Positions 46,717 through 57,483 of a stretch of 64,000 bases of DNA are shown here, piece after piece; position 1 is the stretch's first letter, and each line of letters opens with the position of its first letter. The notes under the pieces were generated by a model. The model saw only the letters and a list, made by a program, of their open reading frames with translations, did no database searches and was not told where the DNA came from. The stretch is taken from assembly GCF_003002955.1 (NCBI RefSeq), contig NZ_PVTJ01000002.1, forward strand, positions 682,001 through 746,000, given 5' to 3'. The stretch comes from Glycomyces artemisiae (GTDB lineage: Bacteria > Actinomycetota > Actinomycetes > Mycobacteriales > Micromonosporaceae). Both the position numbers and the translations under genes were made by a program.

Positions 46717-47007
46717 ATGGAGCTGGAGTTCAGCGGCGAGATCTGGCATTGGCGCGGGCCCGCGCCCTGGTTCTTCGTGTCGGTGCCCGAGGACGGGTGC
46801 CGGGAGTTGGCGGCCGCGTCGGCGGTGGTCAGCTACGGGTGGGGCATGGTCCCGGTGACGGCCGCGATCGGCGAGGTCACCTGGGAGACCTCGTTGTGGC
46901 CCAAGGACGGCGGGTACATCGTGCCGCTGAAGGCCGATATCCGGAAGCGGGCCGGGGGCGTCGACGAGGGCGACACGGTGACGGTGCGGCTGGAGGTCGA
47001 TGTGTGA
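46717..47007 (+). CDS. DUF1905 family protein
   Basis: A 96-residue protein of the DUF1905 family, a small beta-barrel of unknown function. Seen: FSGEIWHWRGPAPWFFVSVPED at the start, YGWGMVPV, IGEVTWETSLWPKDGGYIVPLKA and DTVTVRLEV at the end. TATGCT (46705-46710) ends 6 nt before the ATG, a clear leaderless start. It is monocistronic and followed by a strong hairpin. Confidence 0.8.
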   Translation: MELEFSGEIWHWRGPAPWFFVSVPEDGCRELAAASAVVSYGWGMVPVTAAIGEVTWETSLWPKDGGYIVPLKADIRKRAGGVDEGDTVTVRLEVDV

Positions 47008-47032
47008 CCCGGGGTTCCCTTGTGCGGTTGTT

Positions 47033-47066
47033 GCGGGCGGCCGACCTGGTGTGGTCGGCCGCCCGC
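47033..47066 (+). terminator. Hairpin terminator after the DUF1905 gene
   Basis: A perfect 14-bp stem, GCGGGCGGCCGACC (47033-47046) with 47053-47066, and a 6-nt loop; no T-run. It lies 26 bp after the stop. Confidence 0.75.
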
Positions 47067-47250
47067 GGTGTGCTCCGCGGAGTGCGGTTCCGGCGGGGAC
47101 CGGCTCGCGGGCGGTTTCCCGCGCCCGGTCTCGGTATGGCGACGTTCGCGAATTCCCCCTCTGTCGCCGCCATCCCGCCGATACCGGATGGCGTTTTTGC
47201 CATCTACTACAACAGGTGGGGTTGCCGAGTGTCGAATGTGAAGAAGCTAC

Positions 47251-47320
47251 TTGTGGATAACTTTGTGGAGGGTGACGGTTCCGCTGGTCATCGGGCCCTT
47301 ATCCACAGGCCTGTGGATAT
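47251..47320. promoter_or_regulatory. Cluster of DnaA-like boxes with a 20-bp perfect palindrome
   Basis: TTGTGGATAA (47251-47260), a partial box TTTGTGGAG (47262-47270), TTATCCACA (47299-47307) and CTGTGGATA (47311-47319) lie within 70 bp. The last two form the perfect palindrome TATCCACAGGCCTGTGGATA (47300-47319). The cluster is between the DUF1905 gene and leuA, not near a recognisable origin. It could titrate or bind DnaA; this is inference. Confidence 0.5.
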
Positions 47321-47332
47321 CTTCGGGTGCAG

Positions 47333-47367
47333 CGCCGGGGCGGGCCGCATCGCGGCCCGCCCCGGCG
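47333..47367 (-). terminator. Hairpin terminator of leuA
   Basis: A perfect 16-bp stem, CGCCGGGGCGGGCCGC (47333-47348) with 47352-47367 and loop ATC. It lies about 195 bp beyond the leuA stop on the minus strand. There is no T-run. Confidence 0.65.
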
Positions 47368-47560
47368 GGTTCTTAGCGGTTCGGTCGCTGCTGCGTTCGT
47401 CGTGCTCGTCCGGTCGGCTTGTGGCTTGTCCGGGTCCGGCCTCCCTGGTTCGGGCGCGCGGTACGGGCGGGACGGTCTTTGGGGCGTCCCGGGTGCAGCT
47501 CAACGGGGACCGGTTCGCGGTCCGTTCGCGACCTCGCCGGGCCGAGGGCCCGGCGGAGTC

Positions 47561-49426
<1,866 letters not shown>

Positions 49427-49531
49427 CACCGCGGAACCGGCGCCGGTCGACACCGGCGCCCGGATCGTGGGACGGCGCGGCGCGTTCACGGGACGCGGCC
49501 CCCCGGCCGCCGGGCGCGGCGGGACGGCCGC

Positions 49532-50110
49532 CTACGGGTTGAGGAGCAGGTCCTCCACCGGCAGGCGCTCGCGGCGCTTGCGGTCCGGGCCCGCCACCGA
49601 CTCCGGCAGGTCCGCCGGGTCCCCGGCGAGGCCGATCGCCGCGACCGTGGTCGGCACCAGCGGCGCCTCCAGGTCGAACTCCGAGGCCAGCGCGGCTGCG
49701 TCGAAGCCGCCCATCTGGCGGACCGTGAGCCCCTCGGCGAGCGCCTGGAACGTGAGATGCGCCATGGCCTGCCCGAGGTCGTACATCGCGTGGGACAGCG
49801 GGCCCTTCGCGTTCGCGTCGGTGCGGACGGCGACGAGGAGCGCGGAGGCGTGGCCGGCCCAGTCGCGGTTGCCGGGGTCGAGGCAGTCGAGGACGCGTTT
49901 GAACTCGCCGGTGCCGCGCCTGGCGAGGAGGAACCGCCACGGCTGGGTGTTGCCGGCGCTGGGGGCCCAGCGGGCGGCTTCGAGGAGGGCGGCGACCTGG
50001 GCGTCGGTCAGGCCGGTGTCGGGGGCGAGGGCGCGGGTGGAGTGGCGGGTGGCGAGGAGCGGGTGGATGGGGACCGCCGTGGTCGCGTGGCGGTCGGTGG
50101 GTGCGTTCAT
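49532..50110 (-). CDS. Nitroreductase-family oxidoreductase
   Basis: A 192-residue flavoprotein of the nitroreductase fold. FMN-contact motifs: RHSTRALAPD at the N-terminus (about residues 21-30), ARWAPSAGNTQPWRFLL (about 45-61) and the GLTVRQMGGFD segment. Members reduce quinones, nitro compounds or flavins; the substrate cannot be deduced. The ATG at 50110 has AAGGA about 8 nt upstream. It is monocistronic between leuA and the lipoprotein gene. Confidence 0.85.
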   Translation of the reverse strand: MNAPTDRHATTAVPIHPLLATRHSTRALAPDTGLTDAQVAALLEAARWAPSAGNTQPWRFLLARRGTGEFKRVLDCLDPGNRDWAGHASALLVAVRTDANAKGPLSHAMYDLGQAMAHLTFQALAEGLTVRQMGGFDAAALASEFDLEAPLVPTTVAAIGLAGDPADLPESVAGPDRKRRERLPVEDLLLNP

Positions 50111-50244
50111 GCGCGGTCCTTCGGTTGCAGCGGAGCCCGCCGCGGGTGCCCCTGGCGGGGCCGCCGGGCCGGGCCGGTCGGCGTGGTCGCCATCGTTCAT
50201 GGTGCCACGCTCAGCAGTCGAAACGGCACGTCCTGTCGCTTTCC

Positions 50245-51048
50245 TTACTGTCGGGTCGCCTCATCGGGGGACGGACTGCGCGGCGCGGACGGCGTGGCTG
50301 AGGGGTCCGCGGTCGGGGTTCCCGAGGGGTTTGCAGAGGGGGTCGCGGACGGGTCGGGGGTGGGGGTGGGTGCTTCGGGCGCCTTGGCGCTCAAGGGTTC
50401 CTCCTCGACGATGTCGCCGGGGAGCTCGACGGTGGCGGCGGCGTCGGCGGGTTCGCCGTCGAGTTCGAGGGTGCCGAAGTCGCTGCTCTCGACGGAGAGG
50501 ATCGTGCCGTCCTGGTCGAGGCACCATTCGCCGCCGGGGATGGGGGTGTCGACGACGACGGTGTTCGGGGTGAGGGTGAAGCAGTCGCCTTCTTGCGAGA
50601 CGGAGAAGGGGAGGTGGCGGTCGAGGAGCAGCGGGAGCCATTCGATGAAGGGCCGCTGCACGCGGGGGTCGTAGGTGCGGGGGATCTCGCCGGTGATCCC
50701 GGCGAGCTTGACGCACCGGCCGGCGGCGCACTGGAAGAACCCGCCGGTGGTCCAGGCGACGGTCACGTCGACGGTGCCGCCGAGGGCCCAGTCGGGGACG
50801 TCGACGCGCCAGGTGCCGTCCTCGGCGGCCCACATGGTGACCGTGCCGCCCTCCGACCAGGCGTACTCGGCGGTGAAGGACGCGTCGAGCGCCCTGGTGA
50901 CGCGCCCGATGAGGGTCGCCTGGGCGCTGTGCCGGGGCGGCGCCTCCTGCGGTTCGGGTTCGGCGGTCGCGGTGCCGCACCCGGCTGCCGCGATCACCGC
51001 CGCCGCCGTGAGCGCCGCCACTGTCCGCTTCGTCCATCTCGTTCCCAC
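50245..51048 (-). CDS. Lipoprotein with Pro/Ser/Thr-rich C-terminal tail, function unknown
   Basis: A 267-residue precursor. It begins with MGTRWTKR, a hydrophobic segment and a lipobox near IAAAGCG (Cys about residue 22), then a domain with conserved Trp and Cys (GFFQCAAGRCVKLAG, EGDCFTL, WCLDQDGTI) resembling LppX/LprG-type or DUF-style lipoproteins. The last 45 residues are a low-complexity P-S-A-T-P repeat. GAGAAT (51055-51060, minus strand) lies 6 nt before the GTG start, suggesting a leaderless mRNA. It is divergent from lysC, 130 bp apart. Confidence 0.65.
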   Translation of the reverse strand: MGTRWTKRTVAALTAAAVIAAAGCGTATAEPEPQEAPPRHSAQATLIGRVTRALDASFTAEYAWSEGGTVTMWAAEDGTWRVDVPDWALGGTVDVTVAWTTGGFFQCAAGRCVKLAGITGEIPRTYDPRVQRPFIEWLPLLLDRHLPFSVSQEGDCFTLTPNTVVVDTPIPGGEWCLDQDGTILSVESSDFGTLELDGEPADAAATVELPGDIVEEEPLSAKAPEAPTPTPDPSATPSANPSGTPTADPSATPSAPRSPSPDEATRQ

Positions 51049-51178
51049 CGGCCGATTCTCTGTCCCGGCACCCGGAACGACCTGGCGACACACCGATACG
51101 CACAGCTAAGGTGGCATGGCCGCCCCTCCGGGGGCGCCGAGGATGTCACGCGAGACATGAGCGAGTGAGGTGAAACCC

Positions 51179-52444
51179 GTGGCGCTAGTCGTGCAGAAGT
51201 ACGGCGGTTCATCGGTCGAGAATGCCGAGCGCGTCAAGCGCGTCGCCGAGCGAGTGGTCGCGACGCGAAAGCGGGGGGACGACGTGGTCGTCGTCGTCTC
51301 CGCCATGGGGGACACCACGGACGAACTGCTCGACCTCGCCGCCCAGGTGTCGCCGGTGCCCGAGCCGCGCGAGCTCGACATGCTGCTGACCGCGGGTGAG
51401 CGGATCTCCATGGCCCTGTTGGCGATGGCGATCAACAACCTGGGCTTCCAGGCCCGGTCGTTCACCGGTTCGCAGGCGGGGATGATCACGACGGCCGCGC
51501 ACGGCGTGGCCCGGATCATCGACGTCACGCCGGGGCGGATCCGCTCCTCGCTCGACGAGGGGTTCATCACGATCGTCGCGGGGTTCCAGGGCGTCAGCCA
51601 GGACACGAAGGACATCACGACGCTCGGCCGCGGCGGTTCGGACACGACCGCGGTCGCCCTCGCCGCGGCGCTGGAAGCGGACGTGTGCGAGATCTACTCG
51701 GACGTCGACGGGGTGTTCTCCGCGGACCCGCGGATCGTCCCGAACGCGAAGAAGCTCGATGCGATCACGTTCGAGGAGATGCTGGAGATGGCCGCCTCGG
51801 GCGCGAAGATCCTGCACCTGCGGGCGGTGGAGTACGCCCGCCGGTACGGGCTCCCGCTGCACGTCCGTTCGTCGTACTCGACCAAGACCGGCACGATGGT
51901 GTCGGGTTACATGGAGGAGCTTCCCGTGGAGCAAGCACTCATCAGCGGCGTCGCGCACGACCGCTCCGAAGCGAAGATCACCGTGACCCGCGTGCCCGAC
52001 AAGCCGGGCGCGGCGGCGTCGATCTTCCAGGTGATCGCCGACGCCGAGATCGACATCGACATGATCGTGCAGAACGTGTCGACCGCCGGGAACGGCCACA
52101 CCGACATCTCGTTCACGCTCCCGAAGGAGTCGGGGCCGAAGGCCACGGAGGCGCTGAAGAAGCACCAGGGCGCCATCGGGTTCGAGAAGCTCATCTACGA
52201 CGAGAACATCGGGAAGGTGTCGCTGATCGGCGCGGGGATGCGGTCGCACCCGGGCGTGACGGCGAACTTCTGCCAGGCGCTGGCCGACTCGGGCGTGAAC
52301 ATCGAGATCATCTCGACGTCGGAGATCCGGATCTCGGTGGTGTGCCGGGACACGGACCTGGACGCGGCGGTGCGCGCGGTCCACGACAAGTTCGAGCTCG
52401 GCGGCGACGAGGCGGCCGTCGTGTACGCGGGGACGGGGCGGTAG
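51179..52444 (+). CDS. lysC: Aspartate kinase
   Basis: Phosphorylates aspartate, first step to lysine, threonine, methionine and diaminopimelate. It has 421 residues. N-terminal kinase domain with QKYGGSSV at residues 6-13 and [10 protein letters not shown] near 76; two C-terminal ACT domains (about 265-420) for feedback control, with [13 protein letters not shown] at the start. GTG at 51179 is preferred over one at 51170 because GAGGTGA lies 7 nt upstream. Family members of this type often make a shorter second subunit from an internal start; this was not resolved here. asd follows in the same operon. Confidence 0.95.
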   Translation: MALVVQKYGGSSVENAERVKRVAERVVATRKRGDDVVVVVSAMGDTTDELLDLAAQVSPVPEPRELDMLLTAGERISMALLAMAINNLGFQARSFTGSQAGMITTAAHGVARIIDVTPGRIRSSLDEGFITIVAGFQGVSQDTKDITTLGRGGSDTTAVALAAALEADVCEIYSDVDGVFSADPRIVPNAKKLDAITFEEMLEMAASGAKILHLRAVEYARRYGLPLHVRSSYSTKTGTMVSGYMEELPVEQALISGVAHDRSEAKITVTRVPDKPGAAASIFQVIADAEIDIDMIVQNVSTAGNGHTDISFTLPKESGPKATEALKKHQGAIGFEKLIYDENIGKVSLIGAGMRSHPGVTANFCQALADSGVNIEIISTSEIRISVVCRDTDLDAAVRAVHDKFELGGDEAAVVYAGTGR

Positions 52445-52446
52445 GC

Positions 52447-53517
52447 ATGGCGCGCAAGCTGAACGTCGCAATCGTCGGCGCCACGGGCGTCGTCGGGTCG
52501 ATCATGCGCCGCCTCATCGCGAAGGAGCGCGGCAACTGGGGCGAGGTGCGCCTCATCGCGTCGGCGCGGTCGGCGGGGAAGCGGTTGGAGGTCGGCGACG
52601 AGCTGCTGACGGTGCAGGCGATCGGCCCCGACGTGTTCGACGGGATCGACATCGCGCACTTCGACCTGCCCGACGACGTGTCGGCGGAGTGGGTGCCGGT
52701 GGCGGCCGCGAAGGGCGTCGTCGTCATCGACAAGTCGGCGTACTTCCGGATGGACCCGGAGGTGCCGCTGGTGTGCCGGGAGGCGAACCCCGGCGACGCC
52801 GCGAACCGTCCGAAGGGGATCATCGCGAACGCGAACTGCACGACCCTGGCGCTGATCCCGACGCTCGCGGCGTTGAACGCGGAGTTCGGGCTGGTGTCGA
52901 TGTCGGTGGCGTCGTACCAGGCCGCGTCCGGTTCGGGCAAGGAGGGCCTGGAGGCGCTGTACGCGCAGCTCCAGAAGGTCGGCGGCGCCGACGGCGCCGG
53001 CACGGCGGGGAACGACCTGCGGCTGGTGCTCGGCGAGGAGTTCAACGCGCCGTTCGGGGCGCCGCTGGCGCTGAACGTGGTGCCGAAGGTCGGCGGGTGG
53101 CGCGAGGACGGGTGGACGAGCGAGGAGCTGAAGGTCCGCAACGAGTCCCGCAAGATCCTGGGCCTGCCGGACCTGAAGGTCGCGTCGACGTGCGTGCGCG
53201 TGCCGGTCGCGGTCGGGCACTCGCAGGTCGTGCACGCGACGTTCGAGCGCGAGGTCACCGTGGCCGAGGCGCACCGGGTGCTCGCGGCCGCCGAGGGCGT
53301 GGACCTGGTGGACGACCCGGAGAACATGGTGTTCCCCATGCCGATCGACTCGGTCGGCCGGGAGGGCACGCAGGTCGGGCGCATCCGCCAGTCGATCGAC
53401 TTCCCGAACTCCCTGGAGTTCTTCGTCGTCGCCGACAACCTCATGAAGGGCGCCGCCCTCAACTCGATCGAGACCGCGGACCTCGTGCGCCGCGAACTCG
53501 AAGCGGCGCAGCAGTAA
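52447..53517 (+). CDS. asd: Aspartate-semialdehyde dehydrogenase
   Basis: Reduces aspartyl-phosphate to aspartate semialdehyde using NADPH. It has 356 residues. GATGVVGS (residues 10-17) binds NADPH; the catalytic Cys is in ANANCTT at about residue 131; the substrate-binding CVRVPVAVGHS segment and DPENMVFPMPID near the end match the family. It starts 2 bp after the lysC stop, so the two form the classic lysC-asd pair. A bidirectional hairpin follows. Confidence 0.96.
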   Translation: MARKLNVAIVGATGVVGSIMRRLIAKERGNWGEVRLIASARSAGKRLEVGDELLTVQAIGPDVFDGIDIAHFDLPDDVSAEWVPVAAAKGVVVIDKSAYFRMDPEVPLVCREANPGDAANRPKGIIANANCTTLALIPTLAALNAEFGLVSMSVASYQAASGSGKEGLEALYAQLQKVGGADGAGTAGNDLRLVLGEEFNAPFGAPLALNVVPKVGGWREDGWTSEELKVRNESRKILGLPDLKVASTCVRVPVAVGHSQVVHATFEREVTVAEAHRVLAAAEGVDLVDDPENMVFPMPIDSVGREGTQVGRIRQSIDFPNSLEFFVVADNLMKGAALNSIETADLVRRELEAAQQ

Positions 53518-53603
53518 AAGGGCAACCCGAGCAGCGGGGGTTTCGGGGATTTCGGGCCCCCGGACAACAACCCTTGCTCGGGGGTCCGACAACTCAGCGG
53601 GAA

Positions 53604-53643
53604 CGAGGAGCGGCCCGTGGCGGAAGCCACGGGCCGCACCTCG
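53604..53643. terminator. Bidirectional hairpin between asd and the ABC-2 permease
   Basis: A 12-bp core stem GCGGCCCGTGGC (53610-53621) with 53626-53637, extended by CGAGG/CCTCG outside a one-base bulge. It lies between convergent genes. A second weak pairing (CCCGAGCA at 53526-53533 with TGCTCGGG at 53575-53582) lies just upstream. Confidence 0.75.
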
Positions 53644-53650
53644 TTCGTGT

Positions 53651-54436
53651 TTACGCGTCGCGTTTCTTGAAGAGGGTCCACGCCGAGGCGAGGATGAGGG
53701 CGGCGAAGAGGGCGAAGACACCTCCGGCGGCCCAGCGGGAGAACAGGTCGTAGTCGGGGGTCCCGGGTCCGAAATCGGGGGCCGAGAGCTCCAGCAGGCG
53801 GGCGCCGTCGGAGAACGGCAGGAACTTGACGACGGGGACGAGCCAGTCGAGCTGGGGGATCGTCGACAGGCCCGCGATCATGTTCTCGATGATGAGCGGC
53901 ATCAGGAAGATGACGACCAGCGCCGAAGGGACGCCGCGGAACAGCAGGCCCAGGCCGAAGCCGACGAGGACGTACAGGAGCATGTAGACGACGTACCCGA
54001 TGAGCGAGGTCCCGAGCGGGTCCTCGAACAGGCCGGGCGCCTCGCCCCACACCGTGTAGACCACGCCGAGGTTGACCGCCATCGACACGAGCGTCACCAC
54101 CAGCGTGGTCGACAGGACCACCGCGAGCTTCGCGATGATGAGCCGGTTGCGCTGCGGCAGGGACGTGAGGGTCGGCTGGATCGTGCCGTGGCGGTACTCG
54201 TGGCCGCACGCGAAGATCCCGATGATCGCCATGAACACGGCCAGGAACGGCAGCCCGAACCCGGCCCCGCCGTTGAGGGCGATCCACATGATGTCGGTGC
54301 TGACCGGTTCGTTGCGGGCCGCGACGCCGACGAGGACGGCGACGCCCGTGGACACGAGCAGGCCCATGCCGATGAGCCAGTAGGTGGAGCGGAGCGTCGT
54401 CAGGCGCTTCCACTCGAAGCGGAGTGCGTCAAGCAT
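53651..54436 (-). CDS. ABC-2 family membrane permease
   Basis: A 261-residue protein with six hydrophobic helices in the ABC-2 pattern (FEWKRLTTLRSTYWLIG at the start, GHEYRHGTIQPTLTSLPQR, then VVTLVSMAVN and FGLGLLFRGVP). It forms the membrane part of a small efflux system with the upstream ATPase. Its start codon overlaps the ATPase stop by 8 nt. Substrate unknown; related systems export antibiotics or polymers. Confidence 0.87.
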   Translation of the reverse strand: MLDALRFEWKRLTTLRSTYWLIGMGLLVSTGVAVLVGVAARNEPVSTDIMWIALNGGAGFGLPFLAVFMAIIGIFACGHEYRHGTIQPTLTSLPQRNRLIIAKLAVVLSTTLVVTLVSMAVNLGVVYTVWGEAPGLFEDPLGTSLIGYVVYMLLYVLVGFGLGLLFRGVPSALVVIFLMPLIIENMIAGLSTIPQLDWLVPVVKFLPFSDGARLLELSAPDFGPGTPDYDLFSRWAAGGVFALFAALILASAWTLFKKRDA

Positions 54437-55361
54437 CGGGGTTCCCTCCAGCGGCGGCGACGGGGGTCTGGGCGACGAACTGCTCCGAAGCGCCCGTCGC
54501 GGACATGAACGCCTCCTCCAGGGAGGCCCGGCGCGTCGACAGCTCGTGCAGCTCGACGCCCGACGTGAAGGCCAGGTGCCCGACCTTCCCGATCTCCAGA
54601 CCGGAGACGACCAGCGCGTCGGCCTCCGGGATCACTTCGGCCCCTTCGGCTTTCAGCGCCTCGGCGAGGGAGGCCGTGTCGGGGCCGCGGACGACGACCT
54701 GCGACTGGGTGAACTCGCGGACGAACGTGTCGACGTCGCCGTTGAAGATCATCGTGCCGCGGCCGATGACGACGAGCTCGTCGGCCATCAGCTGCATCTC
54801 CGACAGGAGGTGGCTGGAGACGAAGATGGTGCGGCCCTCCGACGCGAGGGTCTTGAGGACGTCGCGCATCCAGTGGATGCCGTGCGGGTCGAGGCCGTTC
54901 GTCGGCTCGTCGAGCAGCAGCGTCCGCGGGTCGCCGAGGAGCGCCTGCGCGAGGCCGAGGCGCTGCGCCATGCCCAGCGAGTAGCCCTTCGGCTTCTTGC
55001 GCTTGACGTCGCCGAGGCCGACGAACTCCATCACCTCGTCGACGCGGGAGTCGGCGATCCGGTTCCCGGCGGCGAGCATCCGCAGGTGGTTGCGGGCGGA
55101 CCTGGTGGGGTGGAACGGCTTCGCCTCAAGGAGCGCGCCGACCTCGTTCATGGGGCGGCGGATCGTGCCGAACCGCTGCCCGTCGAAGAGGGTCTCGCCC
55201 TCGCCGTGGTCGAGGCCGAGCATGAGGCGCATGGTCGTGGACTTCCCGGACCCGTTGGGTCCGAGGAATCCGGTGACGACGCCGGGGCGGACGTCGAATG
55301 AGAGGTGGTCTACGGCGACCGTCTTCCGGTACCGCTTGTACAGACCCTTCGCGGAGATCAT
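54429..55361 (-). CDS. ABC transporter ATPase of the ABC-2 exporter
   Basis: A 310-residue ATPase (DrrA/CcmA-like). Walker A GPNGSGKST (about residue 39), LGMAQRLGLAQALLGDP with signature SLGMAQR instead of LSGGQ, Walker B TLLLDEPTNGLDPHG and the switch His in VSSHLLSEM. The SLGMAQR signature is normal for this group. The C-terminal 90 residues are a regulatory tail. ATG at 55361 follows GGAGGGGAG; an ATG five codons earlier lacks a site. Together with the permease it forms a two-gene operon. Confidence 0.92.
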   Translation of the reverse strand: MISAKGLYKRYRKTVAVDHLSFDVRPGVVTGFLGPNGSGKSTTMRLMLGLDHGEGETLFDGQRFGTIRRPMNEVGALLEAKPFHPTRSARNHLRMLAAGNRIADSRVDEVMEFVGLGDVKRKKPKGYSLGMAQRLGLAQALLGDPRTLLLDEPTNGLDPHGIHWMRDVLKTLASEGRTIFVSSHLLSEMQLMADELVVIGRGTMIFNGDVDTFVREFTQSQVVVRGPDTASLAEALKAEGAEVIPEADALVVSGLEIGKVGHLAFTSGVELHELSTRRASLEEAFMSATGASEQFVAQTPVAAAGGNPDA

Positions 55362-55625
55362 GGGGCTCCCCTCCAATGGGGATCGCGGGTCAGGGACGCG
55401 CCCAGTCTATGAGCCGGATCGCCCCGCGCGCATGGGCGCGCGGACCGATTTCGGGTTCCTGCCAGGGGAGGACAAACGGGCCGCGACCGGTACCGGGGTA
55501 CTACGCGCGCGCCGATTCGCGACTCGCTGTTCACGCCCCGTTTCCCTTCCGCTGGGCCCCGGGTCCCCTTGCCTCGGTGGACTGGGGCCGTCACCCCCGT
55601 TCCCCCGAGAAGTCAGGAACCAGCT

Positions 55626-57362
55626 GTGCAGAAGCGACTGCTCGTACCCGCGCTGGCGGTCGGGCTGGCGGCGCTCGCCGTGCCCGTCCCCGCGCTGGCC
55701 CAGGAGGGCCCGGCCCTCGACCTGTCGGTCCTGGGCACCTATTCGACCGGCGCGTTCGCCGCGGGCGGGTCCGAGATCGTCACCTACGACCCCTCCACGA
55801 AGCGCGTGTTCGCGGTGAACGCCGAGGCCGGCGTGGTCGACGTCATCGACGTGTCCGACCCCGCGAACCCCGTGAAGCACGCGGAGCTCGACGCCGCCGC
55901 CGCGCTCGGCCAGGACGGCGCCACGGTCAACTCCGTGGCGGTCAGCGGCGGGACCGTCGCGGTCGCCGTCGAGGCGCCCGTGAAGACCGACCCGGGCTGG
56001 GTCGCGTTCTTCGACGCCGACGGCGCCTTCAAGGACGCGGCGCAGGTCGGCGCCCAGCCCGACTCGATCGCGTTCACCCCCGACGGGTCGAAGGCCGTCA
56101 CCGCCGACGAGGGCGAACCCGACGACGACTACGCCGTCGACCCGGCCGGCACGGTCTCGATCGTCGACGCCGCCACGTACGACGTCGCCACCGCGGACTT
56201 CACCGCCTGGGACGAGGCGTCCCTCCCCGAGGGCTTCCGGGTGTTCGGGCCCGACCTCACCGGGGACGACGCCGTGCAGCGCGCGATCGAGCCCGAGTAC
56301 GTCACCGTGGCCGACGACGCGACCGCGTACGTGACGCTCCAGGAGAACAACGCGATCGCCGTCGTCGACCTCGCCGCGGGCGAGGTCGCGGAGCTGCTGC
56401 CGCTCGGGTTCAAGGACCACGCCGCCGAAGGGAACGGCCTCGACGCCTCCGACAAGGACGACGAGGTGGACATCACGGCGTGGCCCGTGCAGGGCATGTA
56501 CCTGCCCGACGGGATCGACAGCTTCGCCACCGGCGGCGAGACCTATCTCGTGACCGCCAACGAGGGCGACGTGCGCGAGTGGGGCGACTACTCCGAGGAG
56601 GCCCGCGTCAAGGACCTGGAGCTGTGCGACGGCGCGTTCGACGGCGCCGACCTCGACGCCCTCCAGGCCGACGAGGCCCTCGGCCGCCTCAAGGTCACCT
56701 CCACGCTCGGGCGGACCGAGGACGGCTGCTACGACGGCCTGTACTCCTTCGGCGGCCGGTCCTTCTCCATCTGGTCCGCCGACGGGGAGCTCGTCTTCGA
56801 CTCCGGCGCCGAGTTCGAGGCGGTCGTCGCCGAGGCCGAGTCCGCGAACTTCAACGCCGACAACGAGGCCAACGACTTCGACGACCGCTCCGACGACAAG
56901 GGCCCCGAGCCCGAGGCCGTCGCCGTCGGCCAGGTCGGCGACGCCGTGTACGCGTTCATCGGCCTGGAGCGCCAGGGCGGCGTCATGGTCTACGACGTCA
57001 CCGACCCGGTGAACGCCGTGTTCGTCGACTACGTGTCGAACCGCGACTTCACCGCCGAGCCCGCCGCGGGCGCCGGGGGCGACTCCGGGCCCGAGTCGAT
57101 CGCGTTCGTCGCGGCCGCCGACTCCCCGACCGGCCGCCCCATGCTCGCGGTCGGCAACGAGGTCTCCGGCACCACGACCCTGTGGGACATCACCGGCGAC
57201 GGCGTCCCCGGCGGCGGCGACCCGTCCGAGCACCCGACCGGCGACGGCGCCGGGGCGCTCCCCAGGACCGGCACCGGCGCGACCGGGCTCCTGCTCGGCC
57301 TCGCCGCGGCCCTCGCCGTCGGCGGCGGCGTCCTGGTCGCCATGCGCCGCAGGGCCGCATAA
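55626..57362 (+). CDS. Surface-anchored choice-of-anchor I propeller protein
   Basis: A 578-residue precursor: signal peptide (about 1-25, PALAQEG), a propeller-like body with repeated IDVSDPANPVKH, FTPDGSKAVTADEGEPDDDY, TLQENNAIAVVDL and TANEGDVREWGDY, which is the choice-of-anchor I / alkaline phosphatase-like pattern, and a sortase-type tail: LPRTG near residue 545, a hydrophobic helix and MRRRAA. So it is probably linked to the cell wall. The GTG at 55626 has AGGAA upstream; a longer frame before it has no ribosome site. Enzyme activity is unproven. No sortase gene is in the window. Confidence 0.8.
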   Translation: MQKRLLVPALAVGLAALAVPVPALAQEGPALDLSVLGTYSTGAFAAGGSEIVTYDPSTKRVFAVNAEAGVVDVIDVSDPANPVKHAELDAAAALGQDGATVNSVAVSGGTVAVAVEAPVKTDPGWVAFFDADGAFKDAAQVGAQPDSIAFTPDGSKAVTADEGEPDDDYAVDPAGTVSIVDAATYDVATADFTAWDEASLPEGFRVFGPDLTGDDAVQRAIEPEYVTVADDATAYVTLQENNAIAVVDLAAGEVAELLPLGFKDHAAEGNGLDASDKDDEVDITAWPVQGMYLPDGIDSFATGGETYLVTANEGDVREWGDYSEEARVKDLELCDGAFDGADLDALQADEALGRLKVTSTLGRTEDGCYDGLYSFGGRSFSIWSADGELVFDSGAEFEAVVAEAESANFNADNEANDFDDRSDDKGPEPEAVAVGQVGDAVYAFIGLERQGGVMVYDVTDPVNAVFVDYVSNRDFTAEPAAGAGGDSGPESIAFVAAADSPTGRPMLAVGNEVSGTTTLWDITGDGVPGGGDPSEHPTGDGAGALPRTGTGATGLLLGLAAALAVGGGVLVAMRRRAA

Positions 57363-57386
57363 CCCTCCATCGACCGCCTCCCGATG

Positions 57387-57416
57387 ACGGCCCCCGGCAC
57401 CAGCCGGGGGCCGTCC
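57387..57416 (+). terminator. Hairpin terminator before cysS
   Basis: A perfect 13-bp stem, GACGGCCCCCGGC (57387-57399) with 57404-57416 and loop ACCA. It separates the anchored protein gene from the cysS promoter. Confidence 0.75.
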
Positions 57417-57483
57417 CGTTCACGCCCTTGACACGCGGCCCTCGGGGCGCTAGGCGCACGCCCGCGTTGTCTAGACTTGACGG

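Larger units (their letters stand above)
47008..47560. other. Gene-free region with two hairpins and a DnaA-box cluster
   Basis: After the DUF1905 gene come a 14-bp hairpin at 47033-47066, about 180 bp without clear features, a cluster of DnaA-like boxes (47251-47320) and a 16-bp hairpin (47333-47367) that terminates the minus-strand leuA transcript. The remaining 190 bp up to the leuA stop shows nothing recognisable. An open frame from 47137 is not supported by codon usage or a ribosome site. Confidence 0.5.
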
